From the NCBI GenBank assembly GCA_964521625.1, contig CAZFSM010000006.1:1-64000 (forward strand): a stretch of DNA of 64,000 nucleotides, written 5' to 3'. The notes beneath the pieces were generated by a model. That model was not told the origin of the DNA. It saw nothing but the letters and a program-made list of their open reading frames with translations, and made no database searches. Each line of letters begins with the position of its first letter. Within the stretch, counting starts at the first letter, position 1. The DNA is from UBA1444 sp964521625 (lineage in GTDB: Bacteria; Bacillota; Negativicutes; UBA1444). The position numbers were made by a program, and so were the translations under genes. Below, one piece after another: positions 15,355 through 23,920 of the stretch.

Positions 15355-16005
15355 TTGGCTCTATTGGCTCCGTCTCTGTTGTCAGCGGATTTTGTCCGTC
15401 TGGCCGAAGAAATTGCCAAAGTGGAAGCCGCCGGTGCAGACTGGCTGCATCTCGATATTATGGATGGGCATTTTGTGCCCAATCTTACATTTGGTCCGCC
15501 GGTTGTGGCGGCAATCCGCAAAGTCACCAAATTGCCTCTCGACGTTCATCTGATGGTAACCAATCCCGCTGAGCTGGTTGAACAATTTGCCGCCGCCGGT
15601 GCGGACTGGTTGACTGTACACGTGGAAACCGAACCGCATCTGCATCGTTTGCTCAACCGAATCCGTGAACTGGGCGTGAAACCGGCAGTTACCCTCAATC
15701 CGGCAACACCGCTGGGTCAGCTGGATGAAATTCTCAGTGAAGTTGATATGGTGCTGGTGATGAGCGTCAATCCCGGTTTTGGCGGGCAGAAATTCATTCC
15801 GGCGTCATTGAGCAAAATCAGCCGCTTAAAAGAGCAGTTGAATCAAATCGGTCGGCCCGTTCTGATCGAAGTGGACGGCGGCGTGAATGATATAACGGCG
15901 CCCCTGTTGGTGCAGGCCGGAGTGGACGTATTGGTGGCTGGATCCGCCGTGTTTGGCAGCGCGGATATGCAAGCAACGATTACCGCACTAAAACAGGCCC
16001 GTTAG
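15355..16005 (+). CDS. rpe: Ribulose-phosphate 3-epimerase
   Basis: Interconverts ribulose 5-phosphate and xylulose 5-phosphate in the pentose phosphate pathway. The TIM-barrel signatures LSADFVRLAEEI, DIMDGHFVPNLTFGPPVV, MSVNPGFGGQKFIP and VDGGVND are all present with the metal-binding His and Asp residues. 216 residues. The TTG start at 15355 lies directly after rsgA (2-base gap) with AGGAGG inside the rsgA end. It is the last gene of the priA cluster; the rib promoter begins 5 bases after its stop. Confidence 0.96.
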   Translation: MALLAPSLLSADFVRLAEEIAKVEAAGADWLHLDIMDGHFVPNLTFGPPVVAAIRKVTKLPLDVHLMVTNPAELVEQFAAAGADWLTVHVETEPHLHRLLNRIRELGVKPAVTLNPATPLGQLDEILSEVDMVLVMSVNPGFGGQKFIPASLSKISRLKEQLNQIGRPVLIEVDGGVNDITAPLLVQAGVDVLVAGSAVFGSADMQATITALKQAR

Positions 16006-16009
16006 CCGC

Positions 16010-16038
16010 TTGCTTTTTTTAGGCGAGAGTGCTATCCT
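16010..16038 (+). promoter_or_regulatory. Promoter candidate for the riboflavin operon
   Basis: TTGCTT (16010-16015) and TATCCT (16033-16038) with a 17-base spacer lie 27 bases before the FMN aptamer. Confidence 0.5.
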
Positions 16039-16064
16039 ATAAATATAGGTTTAATTGAATAGTG

Positions 16065-16187
16065 GCCTTTGGGGCATGGTGAGAAAGAGTAATCTTTCGA
16101 TTCCTGACCGGCGGTATAGCCCGCGAACCGAGAGGTTGATCCGGTGTAGATTCCGGAGCCGACAGTATAGTCTGGATGGGAAAAGGC
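16065..16187 (+). promoter_or_regulatory. FMN riboswitch (RFN element)
   Basis: The conserved RFN blocks are present in order: GGGGCATGGTGA, GATTCCTGACCGGCGGTA, AGCCCGCGA, GATCCGGTGTAGATTCCGGA, GCCGACAGTATAGTC and TGGATGGGA. The closing helix pairs GCCTTT (16065-16070) with AAAAGGC (16181-16187). An intrinsic terminator follows 37 bases later, so FMN should shut off the downstream rib genes by attenuation. Confidence 0.97.
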
Positions 16188-16223
16188 AAAATTGTGGCCT
16201 GTAATGGGTCTATGTTTACGTTT

Positions 16224-16250
16224 CCCAAAGAGATAATCTTTGGGATTTTT
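16224..16250 (+). terminator. FMN-regulated intrinsic terminator
   Basis: CCCAAAGA (16224-16231) pairs with TCTTTGGG (16237-16244), loop GATAA, followed by ATTTTTGTTTT. It is placed between the RFN aptamer and ribD. Confidence 0.9.
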
Positions 16251-16268
16251 GTTTTCAGGAGGGTTTTC

Positions 16269-17411
16269 ATGGACAGTCAGCTGGATGAACAATATATGCA
16301 ACAAGCTCTCAATCTGGCGCGACAAGGCAGAGGCAGAACCAGTCCCAATCCTGTTGTCGGCGCCGTGATTGTAAAAGATCAAACGGTCGTCGGTCGCGGC
16401 TGGCATCAGAAAGCGGGTACCGCTCATGCGGAGATTCATGCTCTGGCTGAAGCGGGCGCGGCAGCACATAACGCGACAATATATGTAACCTTGGAACCTT
16501 GCTGCCATCAGGGGCGAACCGGTCCCTGCACCGAAGCGATACTGACCGCAGGAATCCGGCGAGTAGTGGTTGCGATGGTCGATCCCAATCCATTGGTGGC
16601 CGGCTGTGGCATCGGCGTATTGCGGGAACGGGGACTGGTCGTTGATACGGGAATCCTGGCCGACGAAGCGGCCCAGATCAATGCGCCGTTCATCAAATGG
16701 ATCAGTTGCAGCATGCCCTTTGTCACGATGAAAAACGGCATCAGTCTGGATGGCAAAATTGCCACGCAAACCGGCGAATCGCGCTGGATTACCGGGTGCG
16801 AATCCAGGCTGGAAGTTCACAGGATGCGTGACGAGTCCGATGCGATCATTACCGGCATCGGTACGGTACTGGCCGATGACCCGGAGCTGACCACCCGTTT
16901 GCCGGAAGGCGGAAAATCGCCGGTGCGGGTAGTGTTGGACCGAATGGCCCGAACCCCGCTCGATGCAAAAATTCTTAACACACAGGCAGCGCCGACGATT
17001 GTTGCCGTTTCCGCAGCTGCTCCCCAAGATCGCCAGGATGCGTTGGCGGCAACCGGGGCGGAAGTACTGGTTGTACCGGAAGTTGACGGAAAACTGGATT
17101 TGGCTTTCCTGCTGCGCACCCTGGGCCAGCGCTGCCTGACCAATGTGATGGTGGAAGCCGGTGGCAGCCTGAACAGTTCGTTCCTGTTCGGTAATTATGT
17201 CGATAAGGTTGTTCTGTTTATCGCGCCAAAGATCCTTGGCGGCAGCGGGGCGCCCGGCCCCTATGGCGGAGTCGGTTGCGGTTCGCTGTCGGATGCGGTC
17301 GAACTGGAAGATATCAAAGTGCGTCAACTGGGTCTGGATTTGATGGTCGAGGGATTCGTTAAACGGAGGGATAGCCGAGATGTTTACAGGACTTGTCGAG
17401 GAATTGGGTAA
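16269..17411 (+). CDS. ribD: Bifunctional riboflavin deaminase/reductase
   Basis: Deaminates and then reduces the pyrimidine intermediate of riboflavin synthesis. The N-terminal deaminase has the zinc site HAEIHAL and TLEPCCHQGRTGPC. The C-terminal reductase starts around MKNGISLDGKIA and includes VMVEAGGSLNSSFL. 380 residues. I start at the ATG at 16269 after CAGGAGGG; an in-frame extension upstream would run through the riboswitch terminator. The last 32 bases overlap ribE in another frame, an unusually long overlap for this operon. Confidence 0.97.
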   Translation: MDSQLDEQYMQQALNLARQGRGRTSPNPVVGAVIVKDQTVVGRGWHQKAGTAHAEIHALAEAGAAAHNATIYVTLEPCCHQGRTGPCTEAILTAGIRRVVVAMVDPNPLVAGCGIGVLRERGLVVDTGILADEAAQINAPFIKWISCSMPFVTMKNGISLDGKIATQTGESRWITGCESRLEVHRMRDESDAIITGIGTVLADDPELTTRLPEGGKSPVRVVLDRMARTPLDAKILNTQAAPTIVAVSAAAPQDRQDALAATGAEVLVVPEVDGKLDLAFLLRTLGQRCLTNVMVEAGGSLNSSFLFGNYVDKVVLFIAPKILGGSGAPGPYGGVGCGSLSDAVELEDIKVRQLGLDLMVEGFVKRRDSRDVYRTCRGIG

Positions 17412-18036
17412 AGTACGTTCCTTATCGCGCGGGGCGCACTCGATCCGCCTGACGATTGCGGCGGAAAAAGTATTGGGCGATGTAAAAATGGGCGACAGTA
17501 TCGCCATCGATGGCGCCTGCCTGACCGTGGTTGATTTTACGGCTGGCTCGTTCACTGTCGATGTGATGCCGGAGACATTTGACCGGACCACGTTATCGCT
17601 GCGCAAAAGCGGCGACACCGTCAATCTGGAGCGCACCTTGCGGGTAGGCGACCGTCTTGGCGGGCACATTGTAAGCGGTCACGTCGATAGCGTAGCCGAT
17701 CTGGTTTCGGTAACGCCGCGCGACAATGCCAATATCCTGCGGGTGCAGGTACCGCGGCAACTTGCGTCGTTCATGATTCCGCAAGGGTCGGTCGCTGTCG
17801 ACGGGGTCAGCCTGACGATTGTGGACTGCGGTGACGACTGGTTTGAAGTTTCGCTGATTCCACATACCTGGGATGTGACGATCTTGTCCGGCAAACGCGC
17901 CGGCGACAAAGTAAACGTCGAAACAGATGTTCTGGGCAAGTATATTTACCGACTGACGCAAACGAAATCAGTTGTCGAGACAAGCAGAAAACCGATTGGG
18001 GTCGATTTTTTGGCGCAACATGGGTTTCTGGATTAG
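17380..18036 (+). CDS. ribE: Riboflavin synthase alpha subunit
   Basis: Dismutates two molecules of 6,7-dimethyl-8-ribityllumazine to riboflavin. Two lumazine-binding repeats are visible: MFTGLVEELGKV with DGACLTVVDF, and GHIVSGHVDSVADL with DGVSLTIVDC. 218 residues, normal. The ATG at 17380 begins inside ribD and is preceded by GGAGGGATAGCCG, a usable ribosome site. ribBA follows after 15 bases. Confidence 0.97.
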   Translation: MFTGLVEELGKVRSLSRGAHSIRLTIAAEKVLGDVKMGDSIAIDGACLTVVDFTAGSFTVDVMPETFDRTTLSLRKSGDTVNLERTLRVGDRLGGHIVSGHVDSVADLVSVTPRDNANILRVQVPRQLASFMIPQGSVAVDGVSLTIVDCGDDWFEVSLIPHTWDVTILSGKRAGDKVNVETDVLGKYIYRLTQTKSVVETSRKPIGVDFLAQHGFLD

Positions 18037-18051
18037 AAAGGGGAGAAAAAA

Positions 18052-19272
18052 ATGGAACCAAAATTCAGTACGATTGAAGCAGCAGTAGAGGACATCAAGG
18101 CAGGAAAAATGGTTATCGTTGTCGATGATGAGGATCGCGAAAATGAGGGCGATCTGGTTGTAGCCGCTTCGATGGCAACACCGGAAGTTATCAACTTTAT
18201 GGCCAAACACGCCCGTGGTCTGATCTGCGTGCCGATGAAAGGTGACCGGCTGGATGAACTGGGCATCGGCCCGATGGTCTGCGATAATACGGATTCCCAC
18301 TGCACTGCATTTACCGTATCAGTTGATGCCTATGAAGTTTCGACCGGCATATCCGCCCATGAACGTGCGTTGACGGTGCAAACACTGATTGATCCGGCTA
18401 AAGGTGCGGCAGACATCCGTCGGCCCGGGCACATGTTTCCGCTACGCTACCGGGAAGGTGGCGTGCTTCGTCGCACCGGCCACACCGAAGCCTCGATCGA
18501 CCTGTCAATTCTGGCCGGGCTCTATCCGGCGGCAGTCATCTGCGAAATCATGAATGAAGACGGAACGATGGCCCGCGTGCCGCAACTGATGGAGTTCGCC
18601 GCCAAGAACGGACTCAAACTGATCACGGTCGCCGAACTGATCAAATACCGCAAGCATCATGAACGATTTGTCGAGCGGGTTTCTGAAGCGACGTTGCCGA
18701 CGAAATATGGCGATTTCAAGGTCATTGCCTACGAAAGCCTGATTGATAATATGTGCCACCTGGCCCTGGTTAAAGGCGATGTAGCTAATAAATCCAATGT
18801 GCTGGTGCGGGTTCACTCCGAATGCCTGACGGGTGATGTTTTGGGTTCACTGCGCTGCGACTGCGGCGACCAACTGGGTGTTGCGATGAAACGGATCGAG
18901 CAGGAGGGCGAAGGGGTACTGCTGTACATGCGCCAGGAAGGGCGGGGTATCGGCCTGGCCAACAAGATTCGCGCTTATGCGCTGCAAGATCAGGGTAAGG
19001 ATACAGTCGAAGCAAATCTTTTGCTGGGCTTTGCTCCCGATTTGCGGGATTATGGCATTGGCGCGCAGATTTTGTCTGATCTTGGCCTTACCAGCATCCG
19101 ACTGCTAACCAATAACCCGGAAAAACGGGCCGGATTGGAAGGCTATGGTCTGACGATTTCCGAGCGGATTCCGGTTGAAATCAAAGCCAATAGCCATAAT
19201 AAAAAATATCTGGCGATAAAAAAATCTAAAATGGGTCATATTTTGAAATCAGAAGAGGGGGACTTGAAATGA
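18052..19272 (+). CDS. ribBA: DHBP synthase/GTP cyclohydrolase II
   Basis: A fusion of the two committed enzymes of riboflavin synthesis. The N-terminal DHBP synthase has DDEDRENEGDL and RRPGHMFPLR; the C-terminal cyclohydrolase has the zinc ligands in CLTGDVLGSLRCDCGDQLG and RQEGRGIGL. 406 residues. AAAGGGGAG precedes the ATG. It overlaps ribH by 4 bases (ATGA). Confidence 0.97.
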   Translation: MEPKFSTIEAAVEDIKAGKMVIVVDDEDRENEGDLVVAASMATPEVINFMAKHARGLICVPMKGDRLDELGIGPMVCDNTDSHCTAFTVSVDAYEVSTGISAHERALTVQTLIDPAKGAADIRRPGHMFPLRYREGGVLRRTGHTEASIDLSILAGLYPAAVICEIMNEDGTMARVPQLMEFAAKNGLKLITVAELIKYRKHHERFVERVSEATLPTKYGDFKVIAYESLIDNMCHLALVKGDVANKSNVLVRVHSECLTGDVLGSLRCDCGDQLGVAMKRIEQEGEGVLLYMRQEGRGIGLANKIRAYALQDQGKDTVEANLLLGFAPDLRDYGIGAQILSDLGLTSIRLLTNNPEKRAGLEGYGLTISERIPVEIKANSHNKKYLAIKKSKMGHILKSEEGDLK

Positions 19273-19745
19273 AAGTATTGGAAGGAAAACTGACGGCGGA
19301 AGGGTTGCATATCGGGATTGTGGCAGCCAGGTTTAACGAATTCATCACGAATAAATTGCTGGGCGGTGCGGTTGATGCCCTGGTGCGCCATGGCGCCAAA
19401 GAAGAGGACATTACGCTGGCCTGGGTACCTGGGGCGTTTGAAATACCACTGGCAGCGCAAAAAATGGCCGGCAGTCATGCCTTTGACGCCGTGATTTGCC
19501 TGGGCGCAGTCATTCGTGGCAGCACGCCGCATTTTGATTATGTGGCCGGCGAAGTGACCAAAGGCGTTGCCCAGGTTACGTTGCAAACCGGCGTACCGAC
19601 CATCTTTGGCGTACTGACGACGGAAAATATCGAGCAGGCGATTGAACGGGCCGGAACCAAGGCCGGCAATAAAGGCTTTGATGCAGCCATGACCGCGATT
19701 GAAATGGCTAACCTGTTGAAAGCGTGGGAGCCGAAGAATGTCTGA
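19269..19745 (+). CDS. ribH: Lumazine synthase
   Basis: Condenses the RibD product and the DHBP four-carbon unit to 6,7-dimethyl-8-ribityllumazine. Key stretches are AARFNEFITNKLLGGAVD, WVPGAFEIPLAAQ, LGAVIRGSTPHFDYVA and GVLTTENIEQAIERAG. 158 residues, the usual size for the icosahedral enzyme. It overlaps hslO by 8 bases. Confidence 0.97.
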   Translation: MKVLEGKLTAEGLHIGIVAARFNEFITNKLLGGAVDALVRHGAKEEDITLAWVPGAFEIPLAAQKMAGSHAFDAVICLGAVIRGSTPHFDYVAGEVTKGVAQVTLQTGVPTIFGVLTTENIEQAIERAGTKAGNKGFDAAMTAIEMANLLKAWEPKNV

Positions 19746-20622
19746 TCAGATCGTGCGAGCGCTGGCACCGGGCATACGCTTGGTGGCGGCGATCACGACC
19801 GAGTTGAGCGAAGAAGCGAGAAGGCGGCATGCCTGCAGTCCGGTGGCTGCTGCTGCGCTCGGACGGACCATGACGGCAGCTTTGCTGTTGTCGGAAACGA
19901 TTAAAGGCGACGAATGCCTGACAATCAGGGTTTCCGGCGATGGACCGCTTGGCGATGTGGTTGCCGATACCCCGGTGCGCCATGGCGTGCGCGGCTATGT
20001 CCGCAATCCGCATATCGACTTGCCGCCGGCGGTGAATGGAAAACTGCCTGTCGGTGCTGGTGTGGGTAAAGGGATGCTGCATGTGACCCGCTTCAGTCCG
20101 CAACGGGAAATCTTTACCGGGACCGTGGCATTGATATCTGGCGAGATTGCCGAAGATGTCACCAAATATCTGCTGGAATCGGAGCAAACCCCCTCCACTG
20201 TAGGATTGGGCGTTTTGGTCGAACCAGACGGGACCGTCAGCGGCGCTGCCGGTTTCCTGGTCCAGGCAATGCCGGACGTTACCGATGAAATGCTGAATTG
20301 TATCGAACAGAATCTCAGCTTGGTCGCTTCACCGTCTCATCTTGCGAACGAGGGGCTGTCTGCGGCGGAAATCGTCCAGTTGCTGCTGGTCGGGGTGGAG
20401 GATGCGACTGTGTTTGAGCAGGAACCGGTTCATTTTCAATGCACCTGCAACCGACAGAAGGTCGGTTCGATTCTGACAGGATTGGGCGAAGCGGAGCTGA
20501 CCTCGATGATCGAAGAAGGCTCAGCCGAGATTCACTGTAATTTCTGTAATGAAGCGTACCAGTTTGAACGTGCGGAGCTACAACTGTTGCAGGCAGCTTG
20601 TCAGAGGCAGACAGCGGAATAA
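19738..20622 (+). CDS. hslO: Redox-regulated chaperone Hsp33
   Basis: A holdase that is activated when its zinc-bound cysteines are oxidised. The zinc motif is split as CTC and CNFC in the C-terminal part (about residues 238-270), matching the Cx1C-x(n)-Cx2C pattern. The N-terminal domain carries RRRHACSPVAAAALGR and SGDGPLGDVVADT. 294 residues, normal. It overlaps ribH by 8 bases and so appears to be part of the FMN-controlled riboflavin transcript, which would link a redox chaperone with flavin supply. Confidence 0.95.
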   Translation: MSDQIVRALAPGIRLVAAITTELSEEARRRHACSPVAAAALGRTMTAALLLSETIKGDECLTIRVSGDGPLGDVVADTPVRHGVRGYVRNPHIDLPPAVNGKLPVGAGVGKGMLHVTRFSPQREIFTGTVALISGEIAEDVTKYLLESEQTPSTVGLGVLVEPDGTVSGAAGFLVQAMPDVTDEMLNCIEQNLSLVASPSHLANEGLSAAEIVQLLLVGVEDATVFEQEPVHFQCTCNRQKVGSILTGLGEAELTSMIEEGSAEIHCNFCNEAYQFERAELQLLQAACQRQTAE

Positions 20623-20638
20623 AGCTGGACATAAAGAC

Positions 20639-20668
20639 AAAAAGAGCTGGAATCATCCAGCTCTTTTA
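20639..20668. terminator. Bidirectional terminator between hslO and rpmB
   Basis: AAAGAGCTGGA (20641-20651) pairs with TCCAGCTCTTT (20656-20666), loop ATCA. T-runs follow on both strands, serving the rib-hslO operon and the convergent rpmB gene. Confidence 0.9.
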
Positions 20669-20693
20669 TAATAATAACGAAAATCAAAACAGC

Positions 20694-20882
20694 TTAAGGG
20701 CGGGATACTTTACCGGAGCGCAGGCAACGAGTGCAGACATTCACACGCGTGATTTCACCTTTAACCAAAGCGCGTACGCGTTGGATGTTGGGTTTCCAGG
20801 TCCGCTTGGTTTTCAGATGGGAATGGCTTACATTAAATCCACTGCGTTCCCCTTTGCCGCAGACTTCACACAGATTGGCCAT
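20694..20882 (-). CDS. rpmB: 50S ribosomal protein L28
   Basis: A 62-residue L28 with ANLCEVCGKG and VCTRCLRSGKV, the two CxxC pairs of the zinc-binding form, and the central SHSHLKTKRTWKPNIQRV. The ATG at 20882 follows GGAGGTG; a TTG one codon earlier is in frame but too close to that site. It is a single-gene unit convergent with hslO and divergent from recG. Confidence 0.97.
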   Translation of the reverse strand: MANLCEVCGKGERSGFNVSHSHLKTKRTWKPNIQRVRALVKGEITRVNVCTRCLRSGKVSRP

Positions 20883-21056
20883 CAATTACACCTCCTTCAA
20901 TACTGAGGTAATCTCATTATCATCTAGTTGAACAGCAAAATTATTCTAACACAAGCGAAGCGCAAAAAGCAAGGCATTCGGCGTTATATGTAGAATATAT
21001 ATTAAAATCGGACAATCTGCCGTAAGGTGGAACGTGAAAGGGCAGAATAGGATAAC

Positions 21057-23102
21057 ATGATTATTGATCAGAAGGTCACCGCGTTGAAAGGAGTCGGCGC
21101 CGTAGTTGAGAAGCATTTGGCCCGTTTGGCGGTTAGCACAGTGGGCGATTTGCTGGAACATTTCCCCCGCCGCTATGAAGACCGTAGCCGGATGCGCAAG
21201 ATTAACGAACTGGTTGCCGGCGAGTTTGCCACGTTTGCCGCCGTTGTCCAGCGCAGCGAACTGCAACGAATGCGCGGTAAATCGATAGCCCGCGTCTGGG
21301 TTGGCGACGAAACCGGTAAAGCGGTTTTGGTCTGGTTTAATCAACCTTATCGGGCCCAAAACTGGAAGAGCGGAACCCCATTGATTATTTACGGCAAAGC
21401 GTCGCGGTTCCGAGAAGTGCTGCAGATCGAAAGCCCGGAAGTGGATTCGGATGTTGAACAGGATTCATTGAATATGGCGCGGATTGTGCCGATATATCCG
21501 TTGACGCAGGGAATTGGCCCGCGGGTTTTGCGCAAGCTGATCGCCGAGGCAATCGACTACCCGGTCGCGCAGCGTGAGTCGCTGTCGCAATCCGTACTGC
21601 AGGCTCATCAGCTTATATCGCGCCACACGGCGCTAAAAGAAATTCACTTTCCCACCGATTGGGCGGCGATGCAGCGTGCCAAACGCCGGATTGTGTTTGA
21701 AGAATTTTTTACCCTGCAATGCGCGCTCGCCTATTTACGGCAACATCGTGTCGATGAACGCAGCGGTTTTGTTCATGCTGAAGACGGGAAACTGGTGAAC
21801 GGGTTGCGCCAACAGTTGCCGTTTGCATTGACGGCTGATCAGGAACAATCCTATGCTGAAATCAGGGCTGATATGCAGCGGCAGCGACCGATGCACCGGT
21901 TACTGCAGGGCGATGTTGGTTCTGGAAAAACTGCGGTGGCGCTGCTGGCTTTGACCAAGACCGTAGAAAACGGATTGCAGGGCATCATGATGGTACCGAC
22001 GGAAATATTGGCGGAACAGCATTTTCAAAGTTGCGCGGATATGTTGACCAGTCTGGGGATTCGCAGCGCGCTGCTGACAGGCAGAGTCAAAGGCAAAAGC
22101 CGCAGCGAGTTGCTGCAGCAACTCCAGGCAGGCAATGTGGATGTGGTGATCGGCACTCATGCATTGATTCAACCGGATGTGATTTTTTGTCAGGTCGGCC
22201 TGATCGTGGTTGACGAGCAGCATCGGTTTGGCGTGGCCCAGCGGGCCTGTTTGCAGGAGAAGGGGACAGCGCCGCATACATTGGTTATGTCGGCCACGCC
22301 GATTCCTCGCACCATGGCGTTGACCCTGTATGGCGATCTGGATATTTCCACGATCCGGCATTTGCCGCCGGGGCGTAAACCGATAGTAACCGCGATTCGT
22401 TCCGGCGAGGCAGCCAGAGAAAAGATGTACCAGTTTCTGGCGACCGAAGTCGCCGCAGGCCATCAAGGGTATGTCGTCTGCCCGCTTGTCGAGGATTCGG
22501 AAAAAACCGAAGCCCAATCCGCTACTTCAACCTTTGTCGAATTGACGGAAACAATGTTGAAAGGGATTTCCTGCGGCCTGTTGCATGGGCGGATGAGCGC
22601 CGAGGAAAAAGAGCGGGTCATGCGCAGCTTTGTTATGGGGGATTTGGCGGTCCTGGTTTCTACAACAGTCATTGAAGTGGGAATCAATGTTCCCCGGGCG
22701 ACGATGATGATCGTGGAAGACGCCAACAGGTTTGGCCTGGCCCAGTTGCATCAGTTGCGGGGCAGAGTAGGCCGGGGCGCCGAGCGTTCCTATTGTGTAT
22801 TGCTGCACGATGGATCGGCATCTTCCGTACCGGAACGATTGCAGGTTTTGGCCCAGACCGGCGACGGTTTTGTTGTGGCCGAAAAAGATCTGTTGCTGCG
22901 TGGGCCGGGACAATTTCTCGGCTATCGGCAGCACGGACTGCCGGAAATGAAAATGGCCAGCCTGGCCGATGATCTGGATATTTTGACCGCGGCGCGCGAA
23001 GCTGGGTTTCGCCTGATGCAGGACCCGGCGGAATCAGCGAAGATGCTGCCGCTGTTGAAAGAGCGGTTTGACCGGTTTTTTGGCATAATGTTCGCCGGTT
23101 GA
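21057..23102 (+). CDS. recG: ATP-dependent DNA helicase RecG
   Basis: Remodels stalled forks and Holliday junctions. The N-terminal wedge domain (KGVGAVVEKHLARLAVSTV, FPRRYEDRS) is followed by helicase motifs GDVGSGKTAVALLAL, DEQHRFGV, MSATPIPRTMALT and QLRGRVGRG. 681 residues, full length. AGGATAAC lies right before the ATG. It is divergent from rpmB. Confidence 0.96.
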   Translation: MIIDQKVTALKGVGAVVEKHLARLAVSTVGDLLEHFPRRYEDRSRMRKINELVAGEFATFAAVVQRSELQRMRGKSIARVWVGDETGKAVLVWFNQPYRAQNWKSGTPLIIYGKASRFREVLQIESPEVDSDVEQDSLNMARIVPIYPLTQGIGPRVLRKLIAEAIDYPVAQRESLSQSVLQAHQLISRHTALKEIHFPTDWAAMQRAKRRIVFEEFFTLQCALAYLRQHRVDERSGFVHAEDGKLVNGLRQQLPFALTADQEQSYAEIRADMQRQRPMHRLLQGDVGSGKTAVALLALTKTVENGLQGIMMVPTEILAEQHFQSCADMLTSLGIRSALLTGRVKGKSRSELLQQLQAGNVDVVIGTHALIQPDVIFCQVGLIVVDEQHRFGVAQRACLQEKGTAPHTLVMSATPIPRTMALTLYGDLDISTIRHLPPGRKPIVTAIRSGEAAREKMYQFLATEVAAGHQGYVVCPLVEDSEKTEAQSATSTFVELTETMLKGISCGLLHGRMSAEEKERVMRSFVMGDLAVLVSTTVIEVGINVPRATMMIVEDANRFGLAQLHQLRGRVGRGAERSYCVLLHDGSASSVPERLQVLAQTGDGFVVAEKDLLLRGPGQFLGYRQHGLPEMKMASLADDLDILTAAREAGFRLMQDPAESAKMLPLLKERFDRFFGIMFAG

Positions 23103-23180
23103 AGGGAAACCGCTGTTTATGCAGAATTATTTAAAAAGAGCTCAATATAGGATCATCACGATAATAAAGGAGGAAATAAG

Positions 23181-23366
23181 ATGCCAATTGTACAAATCGA
23201 TATGTTGGAAGGCCGGACTGTTGATCAAAAGCGCGCCCTTGTGAAAAAAGTTACCGAGGCGATTGTGGAAACCGCCAGCTGCCCGCCGGAAGCAGTGACC
23301 ATTATCATTCGGGATATGGCGACTACAAACCTCGGTAAAGCCGGCAAACTGCGTTCGGACATGTAA
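23181..23366 (+). CDS. 4-oxalocrotonate tautomerase-like protein
   Basis: A 61-residue tautomerase superfamily subunit: PIVQIDMLEGRTVDQKRALV with Pro directly after the initiator Met as the catalytic base, and a C-terminal MATTNLGKAGKL stretch. Such small tautomerases form hexamers. The physiological substrate is unknown in Firmicutes outside aromatic degradation. AAAGGAGGAAATAAG gives a strong start. The next gene begins one base after its stop. Confidence 0.9.
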   Translation: MPIVQIDMLEGRTVDQKRALVKKVTEAIVETASCPPEAVTIIIRDMATTNLGKAGKLRSDM

Positions 23367-23367
23367 T

Positions 23368-23865
23368 GTGTTGAAGACGCTGGATTTTGCGTTGGCGATG
23401 GAAACAAGCATCGGCGAAAAAATGCGAATGTTGCAGGTTGGCTGTTCGGTTGATTTAACGGAATTGTTGGATCGACTGATCAAATCTCAGCAGTCTTTTG
23501 CCGATTTGATTCAGCAGGCAATAAGTAGCGGCGATGAAGCGCTGGCTATGCAAATCGATGTCGGCAGCTTGATCGGCAGTGATGCGGAATGGATGGCTAT
23601 CACGGCGAAATTTCAGCCAGGCGACAGCCCAGTGATTGCCGATGCAACCACTCTCTGGGGCGTTCATGCCATGCTGGACAAGGCAAGTCAATTCTACTTG
23701 CAGGCATCAAAGCAGCTGGAATCGACGCAACTGCGGTTGTTGTTCAGTAATCTGGCCGAAATAAAACTGATGTTGCGACGCCGGGTTGGTGCAGTGGAAA
23801 GAATACTGGCCAATCAGGTCTGGAAAAAGATCGGCTTTCCGCCGGGACTACTGGGGAAAGAATAA
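23368..23865 (+). CDS. Helical protein of unknown function
   Basis: A 165-residue, almost wholly alpha-helical protein with no signal peptide or membrane segment. The pattern TLWGVHAMLDKASQFYLQA and RLLFSNLAEIKLMLRRRV recalls a ferritin/rubrerythrin-type helix bundle, but the E-x-x-H metal ligands are not visible, so any relation would be to a non-metal relative. The GTG start at 23368 is one base from the tautomerase stop, suggesting co-translation. A GC-rich hairpin follows. Confidence 0.75.
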   Translation: MLKTLDFALAMETSIGEKMRMLQVGCSVDLTELLDRLIKSQQSFADLIQQAISSGDEALAMQIDVGSLIGSDAEWMAITAKFQPGDSPVIADATTLWGVHAMLDKASQFYLQASKQLESTQLRLLFSNLAEIKLMLRRRVGAVERILANQVWKKIGFPPGLLGKE

Positions 23866-23874
23866 CTGCTTGAC

Positions 23875-23896
23875 AGGGGACCGTGCGCGGTCCCCT
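23875..23896 (+). terminator. Hairpin without a clear T-run, possible weak terminator
   Basis: GGGGACCG (23876-23883) pairs with CGGTCCCC (23888-23895) around TGCG. The sequence after it (TGAAGGTTTTGGG) has only four T, so it may be a weak terminator or an mRNA-stability element between the helical-protein gene and the CYTH-CHAD gene. Confidence 0.5.
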
Positions 23897-23920
23897 GAAG
23901 GTTTTGGGAGGAAACACGCC

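Noticed and set aside
16176..16268. N-terminal extension of ribD
   Set aside because: It overlaps the FMN riboswitch and terminator; the ATG at 16269 with CAGGAGGG is the better start.
16032..17669. 545-codon minus-strand frame opposite ribD and ribE
   Set aside because: It passes through the riboswitch and strong coding frames of ribD/ribE and has no recognisable domain; an antisense artefact.
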